Below are positions 15,797 to 22,453 of a stretch of 23,712 bases of DNA, piece after piece. The stretch is from Tissierella_B sp964485455 (GTDB taxonomy: Bacteria; Bacillota; Clostridia; Tissierellales; Tissierellaceae). The stretch lies in NCBI GenBank assembly GCA_964485455.1, contig CAZAJU010000029.1, positions 1 to 23,712 of the forward strand. Direction: 5' to 3'. The notes below the pieces were generated by a model that did no database searches, was not told where the DNA came from, and saw only the letters and a list, made by a program, of their open reading frames with translations. Each line of letters starts with the position of its first letter. Position 1 is the stretch's first letter. Made by a program: the position numbers and the translations under genes.

Positions 15797-16813
15797 TTAG
15801 AAATATCCCCTATCATATTGTTTAGGATTTATACCTTTAATCTTATTTTGATAAGCCATATTGGAAACAAAGTATGGATCCCTTAGAATTGCTCTTCCTA
15901 CAGCTACTAAGTCAGCTCTATTATTGGATATTATCTCTTCTACCTGATCAAAATCCTTAATTAGTCCAACTGCAATAATAGGAATACAACACTTCTCCTT
16001 AATATATTCAGCATGTGTTAACTGATATCCTGGGAAGGTATTAATTCTTGCTAATACTACTCCGCCGCTGCTTACATGGGCAATATCTATATGATTCTTG
16101 ACTAAGTTTATTATCTCTACCATCTCTTCTTTGTATATTCCGCCAAAAGTGTAGTCATCAGCTGAAACCCTAAGTGCAATTGGTTTGCTCTCTGGCCATA
16201 CTTCTTTTACTGCAACGAGAATCTCCTTTAGAAATCTAACTCTGTTTTCCCTACTACCACCATACTCATCTGTTCTCTTATTGGTAAGTGGGGATAGGAA
16301 TTCGTTTATTAGATACCCATGGGCTCCGTGAATTTCTATAATATCAAAGCCTGCTTCATTAGCTCTTCTTGCAGCATCCTTAAACTGTAGGACTATCTTA
16401 GCTATTTCCTCTTTAGTTAGCTCCCTAGGTACTCTATAATCCTCGCTGTAACGTATTGGAGAAGGAGCAACTATAAATTCATCATTTGACTCACATTTTC
16501 TGCCGGCATGTGCTAGTTGTATACCGATTTTTGCTCCATAAACCTTTGATTTATCTACAATTTTTTTTAAGCCAGGGATATGGTCATCAGACCAAATACC
16601 CAAATCATTACTGCTTATTCTCCCGTTAGGAGTAACGCCTGTTGCTTCTACAATTATCAGCCCTGTACCACCTACTGCTCTTGAAACATAATGAACTTCA
16701 TGAAAATCATTTGCAAGTCCATCTTCCTCTGCTGAATACATACACATTGGAGGCATTACTATTCTGTTCTTCAATTCCATATCCTTTAATTTATAACTGG
16801 TTAAACTATTCAA
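15797..16813 (-). CDS. namA: NamA/YqjM-type NADPH-dependent flavin oxidoreductase (OYE family)
   Basis: Old Yellow Enzyme-family proteins use FMN and NAD(P)H to reduce activated C=C bonds of alpha,beta-unsaturated carbonyls and related compounds. The 338-residue length equals that of Bacillus YqjM and its motifs are present: IVMPPMCMYSAEEDG with C24 and Y26 (the YqjM-type cysteine modulating the flavin), IGIQLAHAGRK (97-106), IEIHGAHGYLINEFLSPLTNKRTDEYGGS with the substrate-binding pair H162/H165, and VAVGRAILRDPYF near the C-terminus for flavin phosphate binding. The start is TTG at 16813, 9 bases after GGGAG; no in-frame ATG nearer the binding site gives a full N-terminus. The physiological substrate is unknown. 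It is divergent from corA and converges on the ECF gene. Confidence 0.9.
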   Translation of the reverse strand: MNSLTSYKLKDMELKNRIVMPPMCMYSAEEDGLANDFHEVHYVSRAVGGTGLIIVEATGVTPNGRISSNDLGIWSDDHIPGLKKIVDKSKVYGAKIGIQLAHAGRKCESNDEFIVAPSPIRYSEDYRVPRELTKEEIAKIVLQFKDAARRANEAGFDIIEIHGAHGYLINEFLSPLTNKRTDEYGGSRENRVRFLKEILVAVKEVWPESKPIALRVSADDYTFGGIYKEEMVEIINLVKNHIDIAHVSSGGVVLARINTFPGYQLTHAEYIKEKCCIPIIAVGLIKDFDQVEEIISNNRADLVAVGRAILRDPYFVSNMAYQNKIKGINPKQYDRGYF

Positions 16814-16870
16814 TATTTATCACTCCCTGGACTATTAATACCACCAAAATCTAATTTTATTCTAAATATA

Positions 16871-16899
16871 TTAATAAAATTTCTTAGATGTAGTATAAT
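16871..16899 (+). promoter_or_regulatory. Candidate promoter of the corA-spe operon
   Basis: A perfect TATAAT (16894-16899) lies 17 bases after a weak TTAATA (16871-16876), leaving a leader of about 75 bases before corA. Consensus-based only. Confidence 0.4.
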
Positions 16900-16900
16900 T

Positions 16901-16974
16901 AGGTGGAGAAGTTTTTCACCTCGTATAGGTGATAAGGAAGATTAAATTATGTTCCGTTGGACTGGTTTGAGGTG
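16901..16974 (+). promoter_or_regulatory. corA leader with mutually exclusive pairings
   Basis: CACCTC at 16917-16922 can pair with the AGGTG at 16901-16905, the AGGTG at 16927-16931, or the corA Shine-Dalgarno GAGGTG at 16969-16974. The same 9-mer AGGTGGAGA occurs at 16901-16909 and 16970-16978. This could be a small translational switch, but the first copy may lie at or before the transcription start. The sequence does not match the M-box magnesium riboswitch core. Confidence 0.3.
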
Positions 16975-16979
16975 GAGAT

Positions 16980-17957
16980 ATGGAATCAAATAGAAAGATT
17001 ATTTATACAGTATATGATAATCATAATTTTCATTTAGAGGATATAAGTGATTTAGATAAGTTGCCTGATTTTACAGAACAGGGCATTAAATGGCTTGATA
17101 TAATGGGTACATTTGATGAAAAGTTTTTAGAAGCTATTGGTAAAAAATTGAGTCTTCATAAGCTTGTATTAAACGATATTTTAAACAGGGATTTAAATCC
17201 CAAAATAGTTGATTATGATGATTACTTGTTCTTAATCGTAAAGACAACCCAGTTTATAGAATATGAGCTTAAGACCAATCAGATTTCCTTCATATTGTTT
17301 AAGGATAAACTTATTTCTTTTAGTGAGGTTGAATCCGATGCATATAAAGGTTTAAATGAATCTATAGAAGATATGGTTGGACTTAGGAAGAATGGACCAG
17401 ATGATTTATTATATTTTCTACTTGATGCAATTATAGATAATTATTTTGCTACAATAGAAATCATTGGACAAGAAATAGACGAACTTGAAGACTATCTTCT
17501 AGACAATCCTGATAAGGAGTTTTTAAAACGAGTATATGCTATAAAAAGGCAATTGATTTATATGAGGTCACTTTTGTATCATATGAGAAATGTAGCTGGA
17601 AGCCTAGCAAAGGATGAGTTTGAACTTATAGATGGGAAGACCATTTATTACCTCAGAGATGTAAGTGACCAGATAGTTGAGATTATAGATTTAGTTGAAA
17701 CCTATAGAGATATATGTTCGAATATGTTAGATTCATATCTTTCAAGCATTGGTAATAAGACCAATGAGGTTATGAAGGTTTTAACCATATTTTCAACCAT
17801 ATTTATACCACTTACTTTTTTAGCGGGGGTTTATGGTATGAACTTTAAGTATTTTCCTGAGCTAAATTGGCGATATGGATACTTAGGATTTTGGATAATT
17901 TCAGGGATAATTATTGCAATAATGATAAGGTTTTTCAGAAAAAAGGGATGGTTTTAA
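16980..17957 (+). CDS. corA: CorA-family magnesium/divalent cation transporter
   Basis: A 325-residue protein with a large N-terminal cytosolic domain (about 1-265, including a long helical stalk rich in Glu/Asp) and two C-terminal membrane helices (about 267-285 and 300-319). The signature GMN lies at 286-288 in VYGMNFKYFPELNW at the end of the first helix, which forms the outer selectivity mouth of the pentameric channel; the chain ends with the basic RFFRKKGWF. CorA proteins bring in Mg2+, and some carry Co2+, Ni2+ or Zn2+. Start ATG follows GAGGTGG. Only 13 bases separate its stop from the TipAS-domain gene, and speD and speE follow closely, so the four genes are likely one operon connecting Mg2+ and spermidine, the two main counter-ions of nucleic acids; the functional link is inference. 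Confidence 0.93.
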   Translation: MESNRKIIYTVYDNHNFHLEDISDLDKLPDFTEQGIKWLDIMGTFDEKFLEAIGKKLSLHKLVLNDILNRDLNPKIVDYDDYLFLIVKTTQFIEYELKTNQISFILFKDKLISFSEVESDAYKGLNESIEDMVGLRKNGPDDLLYFLLDAIIDNYFATIEIIGQEIDELEDYLLDNPDKEFLKRVYAIKRQLIYMRSLLYHMRNVAGSLAKDEFELIDGKTIYYLRDVSDQIVEIIDLVETYRDICSNMLDSYLSSIGNKTNEVMKVLTIFSTIFIPLTFLAGVYGMNFKYFPELNWRYGYLGFWIISGIIIAIMIRFFRKKGWF

Positions 17958-17970
17958 GGAGGGCAATAAA

Positions 17971-18545
17971 ATGAGTGACAATAACTTTGAAGATTATAAA
18001 GATAAACTAATACAAGAAAACGAAGAAAAATTTGGTGATGAAATTCTAGAAAAATACGGTGAGGATATAGTNNNNNNNNNNNNNNNNNNNNNNNNNNNNN
18101 NNNNNNNNNNNNNNNNNNNNNNNNNNNNNNNNNNNNNNNNNNNNNNNNNNNNNNNNNNNNNNNNNNNNNNNAAAACGAAGAAAAATTTGGTGATGAAATT
18201 CTAGAAAAATACGGTGAGGATATAGTTGCTAAATCCAATGAAAGATTTATGAATATGACCCAAGAGGACTTCAACAAGCTAAATGAGTTAGCTTCTGAAG
18301 TGAAATTCTATCTTGAACAAGCCTATAAGCATAGAGACCCATCAAGTTTACTAGCTCAAAAGGCAGCTGAGCTTCATAAGGAATGGGTAACTTTAAGCTG
18401 GGGAACCTATGATGAAGAAGCCCATGCTAACTTGGCAAAAATGTATGTAGAGGATGAAAGATTTAGAGCTTATTATGATGAAGAGGAAAAAGGTACTGCT
18501 GAATTTTTAAGAGATGCAATATTAATAATGACAGGGAAAAAATAA
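17971..18545 (+). CDS. Stand-alone TipAS-domain protein, interrupted by a false assembly gap
   Basis: As written, the frame is broken by 100 N with the same 55 bases on each side. Removing the N run and one repeat copy (155 bases) gives one frame of 140 codons including the stop, encoding 139 residues: MSDNNFEDYK... through EDIVAKSNERFMNMTQEDF to ...FLRDAILIMTGKK. The restored protein matches the TipAS antibiotic-recognition domain: a YGED-type segment, KSNERFMNMTQEDFNKL, HKEWVTLSWGTYDEEAHANLAKMYVEDERFRAYYDE, and G-AEFLRDAI at the end. In MerR-type TipA regulators this helical, globin-like domain binds thiopeptide antibiotics; here there is no MerR HTH, so it may sequester or sense a ligand. 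GGAGGG precedes the ATG. It lies between corA (13 bases upstream) and speD (31 bases downstream). An annotation taken literally would split it into two false fragments. Confidence 0.85.
18017..18071 (+). repeat. Left copy of 55-base contig-end duplication
   Basis: Identical over all 55 bases to 18172-18226 and directly adjoining the N run; begins AAAACGAAG and ends GATATAGT. Probably the same genomic bases present at the ends of two contigs. Confidence 0.9.
18072..18171. other. Assembly gap of exactly 100 N, probably artificial
   Basis: One hundred N, a conventional placeholder length for a gap of unknown size. Both flanks carry the same 55 bases, so the contigs most likely overlap and the real gap length is zero. 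Confidence 0.9.
18172..18226 (+). repeat. Right copy of 55-base contig-end duplication
   Basis: Exact copy of 18017-18071 immediately after the N run. Fifty-five is a common k-mer length in de Bruijn graph assembly, where adjoining contigs share terminal sequence of that size. Confidence 0.9.
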
Positions 18546-18576
18546 TTTTTATTCAATATAAGAGAGGAAGAATAAG

Positions 18577-19386
18577 GTGGAAAAGTTAAAATTATATGGC
18601 TTCAACAACTTAACCAAGACTTTAAGTTTTAATATTTATGATGTATGCTATGCTATTACTGATGAGCAAAAAGAACAATATATCCAGTATATAGATGAGC
18701 AATATAACTCTACAAGGCTTACTGAAATTTTGAAGGATATAACTAAGATTATTGGTGCAAATCTTTTAAATATTGCAAAACAGGATTATGAGCCTCAAGG
18801 AGCAAGTGTAAATCTATTGATTACTGAGGAGGCTCTTCCAATAGTTTGTGTGGACCCATCCTGTAATGTAGGTGAGATTATTACAACACCTCGTAATGTA
18901 CTTGGCCATTTGGACAAAAGCCATATTACAGTTCATACCTATCCCGAATACCATCCAGATAAAGGGATTATGACTTTTAGAGTAGATGTAGATGTTTCCA
19001 CCTGTGGTCAAATTTCCCCATTGAAGGCTTTGGATTATCTTATAGAAAATTTTGACTCAGATATAATAATCTGTGATTACAGAATAAGGGGATTTACAAG
19101 GGACATAGATGGGAAAAAACACTTCAAGGATCATGAAATTCATTCAATACAAGATTTTATATCTAAGAAGAATCGCGATATGTACAATGCCATAGATGTA
19201 AATGTATATCAAGAAAATGTATTTCATACAAAGATGATATTAAAAGAATTGGATTTGGACAATTATCTTTTTGAGATGAGTTCCAAGGATCTTAAAGAAC
19301 AAGAGCGAGAAGAAATTCTTGCTAAACTTAGTCAGGAAATGCATGAGATATACTATGGAAGAAATTTTGATAGGAGTGATGATTAA
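18577..19386 (+). CDS. speD: S-adenosylmethionine decarboxylase proenzyme
   Basis: SpeD removes CO2 from S-adenosylmethionine to give the aminopropyl donor for spermidine. The protein is 269 residues, the size of the longer, E. coli-like SpeD class, not the ~125-residue short form. It is made as a proenzyme that self-cleaves to form a pyruvoyl cofactor; the processing site is LDKS-HITVHTYPE with S115 becoming the pyruvoyl group, and the active-site Cys lies in VDVSTCGQISPLKALDYL (C143). Other family stretches are CVDPSCNVGEIITTPRNVLGHL and IICDYRIRGFTRD. The start codon is GTG at 18577 after AGAGAGGAAG. The stop codon abuts the speE start with no bases between, so translation is probably coupled. 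Confidence 0.94.
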   Translation: MEKLKLYGFNNLTKTLSFNIYDVCYAITDEQKEQYIQYIDEQYNSTRLTEILKDITKIIGANLLNIAKQDYEPQGASVNLLITEEALPIVCVDPSCNVGEIITTPRNVLGHLDKSHITVHTYPEYHPDKGIMTFRVDVDVSTCGQISPLKALDYLIENFDSDIIICDYRIRGFTRDIDGKKHFKDHEIHSIQDFISKKNRDMYNAIDVNVYQENVFHTKMILKELDLDNYLFEMSSKDLKEQEREEILAKLSQEMHEIYYGRNFDRSDD

Positions 19387-20235
19387 ATGGAACTATGGTT
19401 TTCAGAAAAAAATACAGAAACCTGCCATTTTTCTATAAAGGTTAAGGAGCAAATCTATTCCGAACAAACACCTTTTCAGAAAATAGCTTTCTTTGAATCC
19501 TATGATTTTGGTAGATTCTTTACCCTTGATGGTCTAATGATGGTAAATGAAAAGGATGAGTTTATCTATCATGATATGATAGTTCACGTTCCAATGGCTG
19601 TAAATCCAGATATTAAAAAGGTTCTAGTAATCGGTGGAGGAGATGGAGGAACTGTAAGAGAATTATCTAGATATAAGGGAATAGATACTATCCATCTTGT
19701 AGATATAGATGAAAGAGTAGTAAGACTTTGCCAGGAGTATTTACCTCAGACAGCTTGTGGATTTAATGACTCTAGGGTACAAACCTATTTCGAAGATGGA
19801 GTAGCTTTTGTTAAGAAAAACAAGTCTTATTACGACTTAATACTAGTTGACTCAACAGACCCTATCGGACCTGGAGAAGGATTATTTACAAATGAGTTCT
19901 ATAGGGACTGTTATGATGCTTTGAATGAAAATGGAATCTTAATCAACCAACATGAAAGTCCTTATTATGAAAACTATGCTAAGGAAATGAAGAAGGCTCA
20001 TGTTAAGTTAAAGTCTATATTCGAAGTATGTAAGGTATATCAATTCCACATGCCAACTTACGCCTCTGGCCACTGGTTATTTGGGTTTGCAAGTAAGGGA
20101 CTAGACCCGATTAGTGATCATAAAAAAGAGAAATGGGAATCCTTAGGACTAAAGACAAGATACTATAATTCAGGGATTCACAAAGGAGCATTTTTACTTC
20201 CAACATATGTACAGGAACAACTAGATAATGTATAG
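19387..20235 (+). CDS. speE: Spermidine synthase (polyamine aminopropyltransferase)
   Basis: Transfers the aminopropyl group of decarboxylated SAM to putrescine, giving spermidine and methylthioadenosine. The 282-residue cytosolic protein has an N-terminal beta domain (about 1-55, MELWFSEKNTETCHFSIKVKEQIYSE...FGRFFTLDGLMMVNEKDEF) and a Rossmann-like domain: YHDMIVHVPM (61-70), VLVIGGGDGGTVRELSRY (79-96) for nucleotide binding, VDIDERVV (105-112), and LILVDSTDPIGPGEGLFTNEFYRDC (151-175) with catalytic/putrescine-binding D155 and D158. It starts directly after the speD stop codon. No putrescine-making gene (speA/B/C) is in the window, so putrescine must come from elsewhere or from uptake. Confidence 0.95.
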   Translation: MELWFSEKNTETCHFSIKVKEQIYSEQTPFQKIAFFESYDFGRFFTLDGLMMVNEKDEFIYHDMIVHVPMAVNPDIKKVLVIGGGDGGTVRELSRYKGIDTIHLVDIDERVVRLCQEYLPQTACGFNDSRVQTYFEDGVAFVKKNKSYYDLILVDSTDPIGPGEGLFTNEFYRDCYDALNENGILINQHESPYYENYAKEMKKAHVKLKSIFEVCKVYQFHMPTYASGHWLFGFASKGLDPISDHKKEKWESLGLKTRYYNSGIHKGAFLLPTYVQEQLDNV

Positions 20236-20241
20236 TAAGTT

Positions 20242-20267
20242 TCACATGTGATTTTTCAGTCTATAAT
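20242..20267 (+). promoter_or_regulatory. Candidate promoter with palindrome at the -35 region
   Basis: A perfect TATAAT (20262-20267) lies downstream of the perfect 10-base palindrome TCACATGTGA (20242-20251), which sits where a -35 element would be; no good TTGACA-like box is seen. It may be an activator-dependent promoter for the FMN reductase gene or chance. Confidence 0.3.
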
Positions 20268-20306
20268 GGGTAATATGAATCTATATATACTATTGGAGAT
20301 GATATT

Positions 20307-20849
20307 ATGAAAATAGTTACGATTGTAGGCAGTTTAAGAAAAGATTCATATAACAAGAGGATTGCCCTTTTTATGCAGGAAAGATACAAAGATAAATTGG
20401 ATATGGATATACTCTATTTAAATGATTTGCCACTTTTTGATCAGGATATTGAAAAGGACCCACCTGAAGCTGTAAAGAGATTTAAAGCAAAAATAATGGA
20501 GGCTGAAGGAGTTCTTATAGTAAGTCCGGAATACAATCATGCAGTACCAGGTGCTCTTAAAAATGCATTGGATTGGTGTTCCAGAGGGGAAAGGGTATTT
20601 GTTAAAAAACCTGTATTTATGGTTGGAGCCTCTGATGGGAACGTTGGAACTGCAAGGATGCAGGGACAACTTCATCAAATATTAAATGCTCCGGGTGTAG
20701 CTGCTCTAACACTACCTGGCAATCATGTACTAATTCATAATGTGCAGAATGATTTCGATGAATCAGGAAACTATCATAATGAAAGGACTATAAAGTATTT
20801 AGACAAGGTAGTGTCTAATTTTATAGACTGGTCAAAGCAAATATCTTAG
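20307..20849 (+). CDS. NADPH-dependent FMN reductase family protein
   Basis: A 180-residue flavodoxin-like protein. The N-terminal VTIVGSLRKDSYNKRIA (4-20) is the FMN-phosphate loop, and VLIVSPEYNHAVPGALKNALDWCSR (69-93) is the signature flavin-ring and dimer segment of the ArsH/ChrR/YieF-like FMN reductases; PVFMVGASDGNVGTARMQGQLHQIL (102-126) is also typical. Such enzymes pass electrons from NAD(P)H to flavins, quinones, chromate or azo compounds, and the natural substrate is uncertain. Start ATG follows TTGGAGATG. It is 71 bases downstream of speE with no clear terminator between, so partial read-through from the spe operon is possible. Confidence 0.9.
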   Translation: MKIVTIVGSLRKDSYNKRIALFMQERYKDKLDMDILYLNDLPLFDQDIEKDPPEAVKRFKAKIMEAEGVLIVSPEYNHAVPGALKNALDWCSRGERVFVKKPVFMVGASDGNVGTARMQGQLHQILNAPGVAALTLPGNHVLIHNVQNDFDESGNYHNERTIKYLDKVVSNFIDWSKQIS

Positions 20850-20866
20850 ATAATAAAATGTGAATA

Positions 20867-20897
20867 CAAGCCACGTTAATCGTGGCTTGATTTATTT
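20867..20897 (+). terminator. Terminator after the FMN reductase gene
   Basis: CAAGCCACG (20867-20875) pairs perfectly with CGTGGCTTG (20881-20889) around TTAAT, followed by ATTTATTT. It lies 17 bases after the stop codon. Confidence 0.85.
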
Positions 20898-20914
20898 AAC
20901 AAATTTTATATAAT
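20887..20914 (+). promoter_or_regulatory. Candidate promoter of the carboxyltransferase gene
   Basis: TTGATT (20887-20892) and TATAAT (20909-20914) are 16 bases apart. The -35 box overlaps the tail of the preceding terminator. It predicts a leader of about 85 bases. Confidence 0.5.
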
Positions 20915-20924
20915 GTATATACGA

Positions 20925-20982
20925 GACTAAAAATGAATTTAGTCAAGGCGTATGATGCAATTGTATAAGTACAGCATACAAT
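20925..20982 (+). promoter_or_regulatory. Structured leader with two hairpins before the carboxyltransferase gene
   Basis: GACTAAA (20925-20931) pairs with TTTAGTC (20938-20944), and ATTGTAT (20960-20966) pairs with ATACAAT (20976-20982). Both lie between the predicted transcription start and the ribosome binding site. No known riboswitch class was recognised. Confidence 0.3.
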
Positions 20983-21006
20983 TTTTAGACTTGAAAGGAG
21001 TTGCAA

Positions 21007-22404
21007 ATGGCAAAGGTAAAATTCACTGAAACAGCTTTTAGAGATGCACATCAATCCCTGATTGCTACAAGGATGGGTATTGAAGATATGCTTCCTATTG
21101 CAGAAAAGATGGATAAAGTAGGATATCATGCTCTTGAGGTATGGGGTGGAGCAACATTTGATAGCTGCCTAAGATTTCTTAATGAGGATCCATGGGAAAG
21201 ATTAAGGGCTCTTAGGAAGGTATTAAAGAATACTAAGCTCCAAATGCTACTAAGAGGACAAAATCTTCTTGGATATAAGCATTATCCAGATGATGTTGTT
21301 GAAGAATTTGTAAGATTATCGATAAAAAATGGTATTGATATTGTAAGAATTTTCGATGCTCTAAATGATTTGAGAAATATTAAAACTTCTCTTGAGGCTA
21401 CTAAGAAATACGGTGGTCATGCACAGGCTTCGATTTGCTATACTACCAGTCCAGTACACAATATTAAGTATTATGTAAATCTTGCTATGGAAATGGAGAA
21501 AATGGGAGCGGATTCAATTTGTATAAAGGACATGTCGGGGATTCTCCTACCATATCCGGCCTTTGAGCTAGTTACTGAACTTAAAAAGGTTATAAAGGTA
21601 CCTTTAGAGTTACATTCTCATTTTACAAGTGGGGTTGCAAATCAAACTTATTTAAAAGCTATTGAAGCAGGGGTAGACATTATAGATACGGCAATATCTC
21701 CACTTGGTAACGGAACTAGTCAGCCTGCAACAGAGCCAATGGTAGCAGCATTGAATGAGTCTCCATATGAGGCTGATTTGGATAAAAAGATTCTTTTAGA
21801 AGTAAGTGACTATTTTAAAGACCTAAGGGATAAATATATATCAAAGGGACTATTAGACATAAAGGTGTTAAATGTAGATGTTAATACCCTAAAATATCAG
21901 GTTCCTGGTGGTATGTTGTCAAACTTAGTTAGCCAATTGAAGATGCAAGGAAAACAAGAACTATTTGATGAGGTTCTTAAGGAAGTACCAAGAGTTAGGG
22001 AGGATTTTGGATACCCGCCTCTAGTGACCCCTATGAGTCAAATGGTTGGAACACAAGCTGTATTTAATGTACTACTAGGAGAAAGATACAAGATGGTTCC
22101 TGTAGAAGCAAAGAATTATGTCAAGGGTCTTTACGGGAAGCCTACAGTAGAAATATCAGAGGATATAAAGACAAAGATAATCGGTGATGAAGAAGTGTTT
22201 ACAGGTAGACCTGCAGACCTATTAAGTCCTCAATTAGATGCTCTTAGAAATGAAATAAAGGAATATATAGAACAAGAGGAAGATGTATTGAGTTATGTAT
22301 CATTTCCACAAGTAGCCTTGGAATTCTTTAAGCAAAGGCAAGCTGAAAAGTACCGAATATCTAGTGACCTAATAGATGAGGAATTTCAAACTCATCCGAT
22401 TTAA
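21007..22404 (+). CDS. oadA: Biotin-dependent carboxyltransferase subunit (OadA/PycB type), lacking a biotin domain
   Basis: A 465-residue protein with the HMGL-like carboxyltransferase barrel (about 4-270) and the following PYC_OADA region (about 290-450). Visible residues: FTETAFRDAHQSLIATRM (6-23) with metal ligand D13, LLRGQNLLGY (81-90), RIFDALNDLRN (114-124), IKDMSG (173-178) with the likely carbamylated lysine K174, and ELHSHFTSG (201-209) with metal ligands H203 and H205. The family moves CO2 between a biotin carrier and oxaloacetate/pyruvate: the alpha subunit of Na+-pumping oxaloacetate decarboxylase, subunit B of two-part pyruvate carboxylase, or the 5S transcarboxylase subunit. 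The chain ends at EEFQTHPI with no C-terminal AMKM biotin motif, so the carrier must be separate. ATG 21007 is chosen because GGAG (20997-21000) is 6 bases upstream; TTG 21001 would touch it. No partner genes are adjacent, so symbol and role are provisional. Confidence 0.88.
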   Translation: MAKVKFTETAFRDAHQSLIATRMGIEDMLPIAEKMDKVGYHALEVWGGATFDSCLRFLNEDPWERLRALRKVLKNTKLQMLLRGQNLLGYKHYPDDVVEEFVRLSIKNGIDIVRIFDALNDLRNIKTSLEATKKYGGHAQASICYTTSPVHNIKYYVNLAMEMEKMGADSICIKDMSGILLPYPAFELVTELKKVIKVPLELHSHFTSGVANQTYLKAIEAGVDIIDTAISPLGNGTSQPATEPMVAALNESPYEADLDKKILLEVSDYFKDLRDKYISKGLLDIKVLNVDVNTLKYQVPGGMLSNLVSQLKMQGKQELFDEVLKEVPRVREDFGYPPLVTPMSQMVGTQAVFNVLLGERYKMVPVEAKNYVKGLYGKPTVEISEDIKTKIIGDEEVFTGRPADLLSPQLDALRNEIKEYIEQEEDVLSYVSFPQVALEFFKQRQAEKYRISSDLIDEEFQTHPI

Positions 22405-22406
22405 TC

Positions 22407-22453
22407 AATTTAAAAGATGGTCTGTAATCAAATTACAGACCATCTTTTAAATT
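22407..22453. terminator. Perfect 22-bp bidirectional terminator shared by convergent genes
   Basis: Arms 22407-22428 and 22432-22453 are exact complements around a 3-base CAA loop, with AATTTAAAAGATGG at one end and the matching T-run at the other, so it can end transcription both ways. The stop codon of the minus-strand aminopeptidase (22447-22449) lies within the right arm. Confidence 0.88.

Noticed and set aside
16855..16979. Possible M-box magnesium riboswitch before corA (AGGTG near the leader start)
   Set aside because: The leader is under 100 bases and lacks the conserved M-box core and the downstream loop motifs; only the AGGTG similarity is present.
18249..18545. Separate 98-residue gene after the N run
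   Set aside because: It is the C-terminal part of the TipAS protein; the apparent start is an internal Met created by the false gap.
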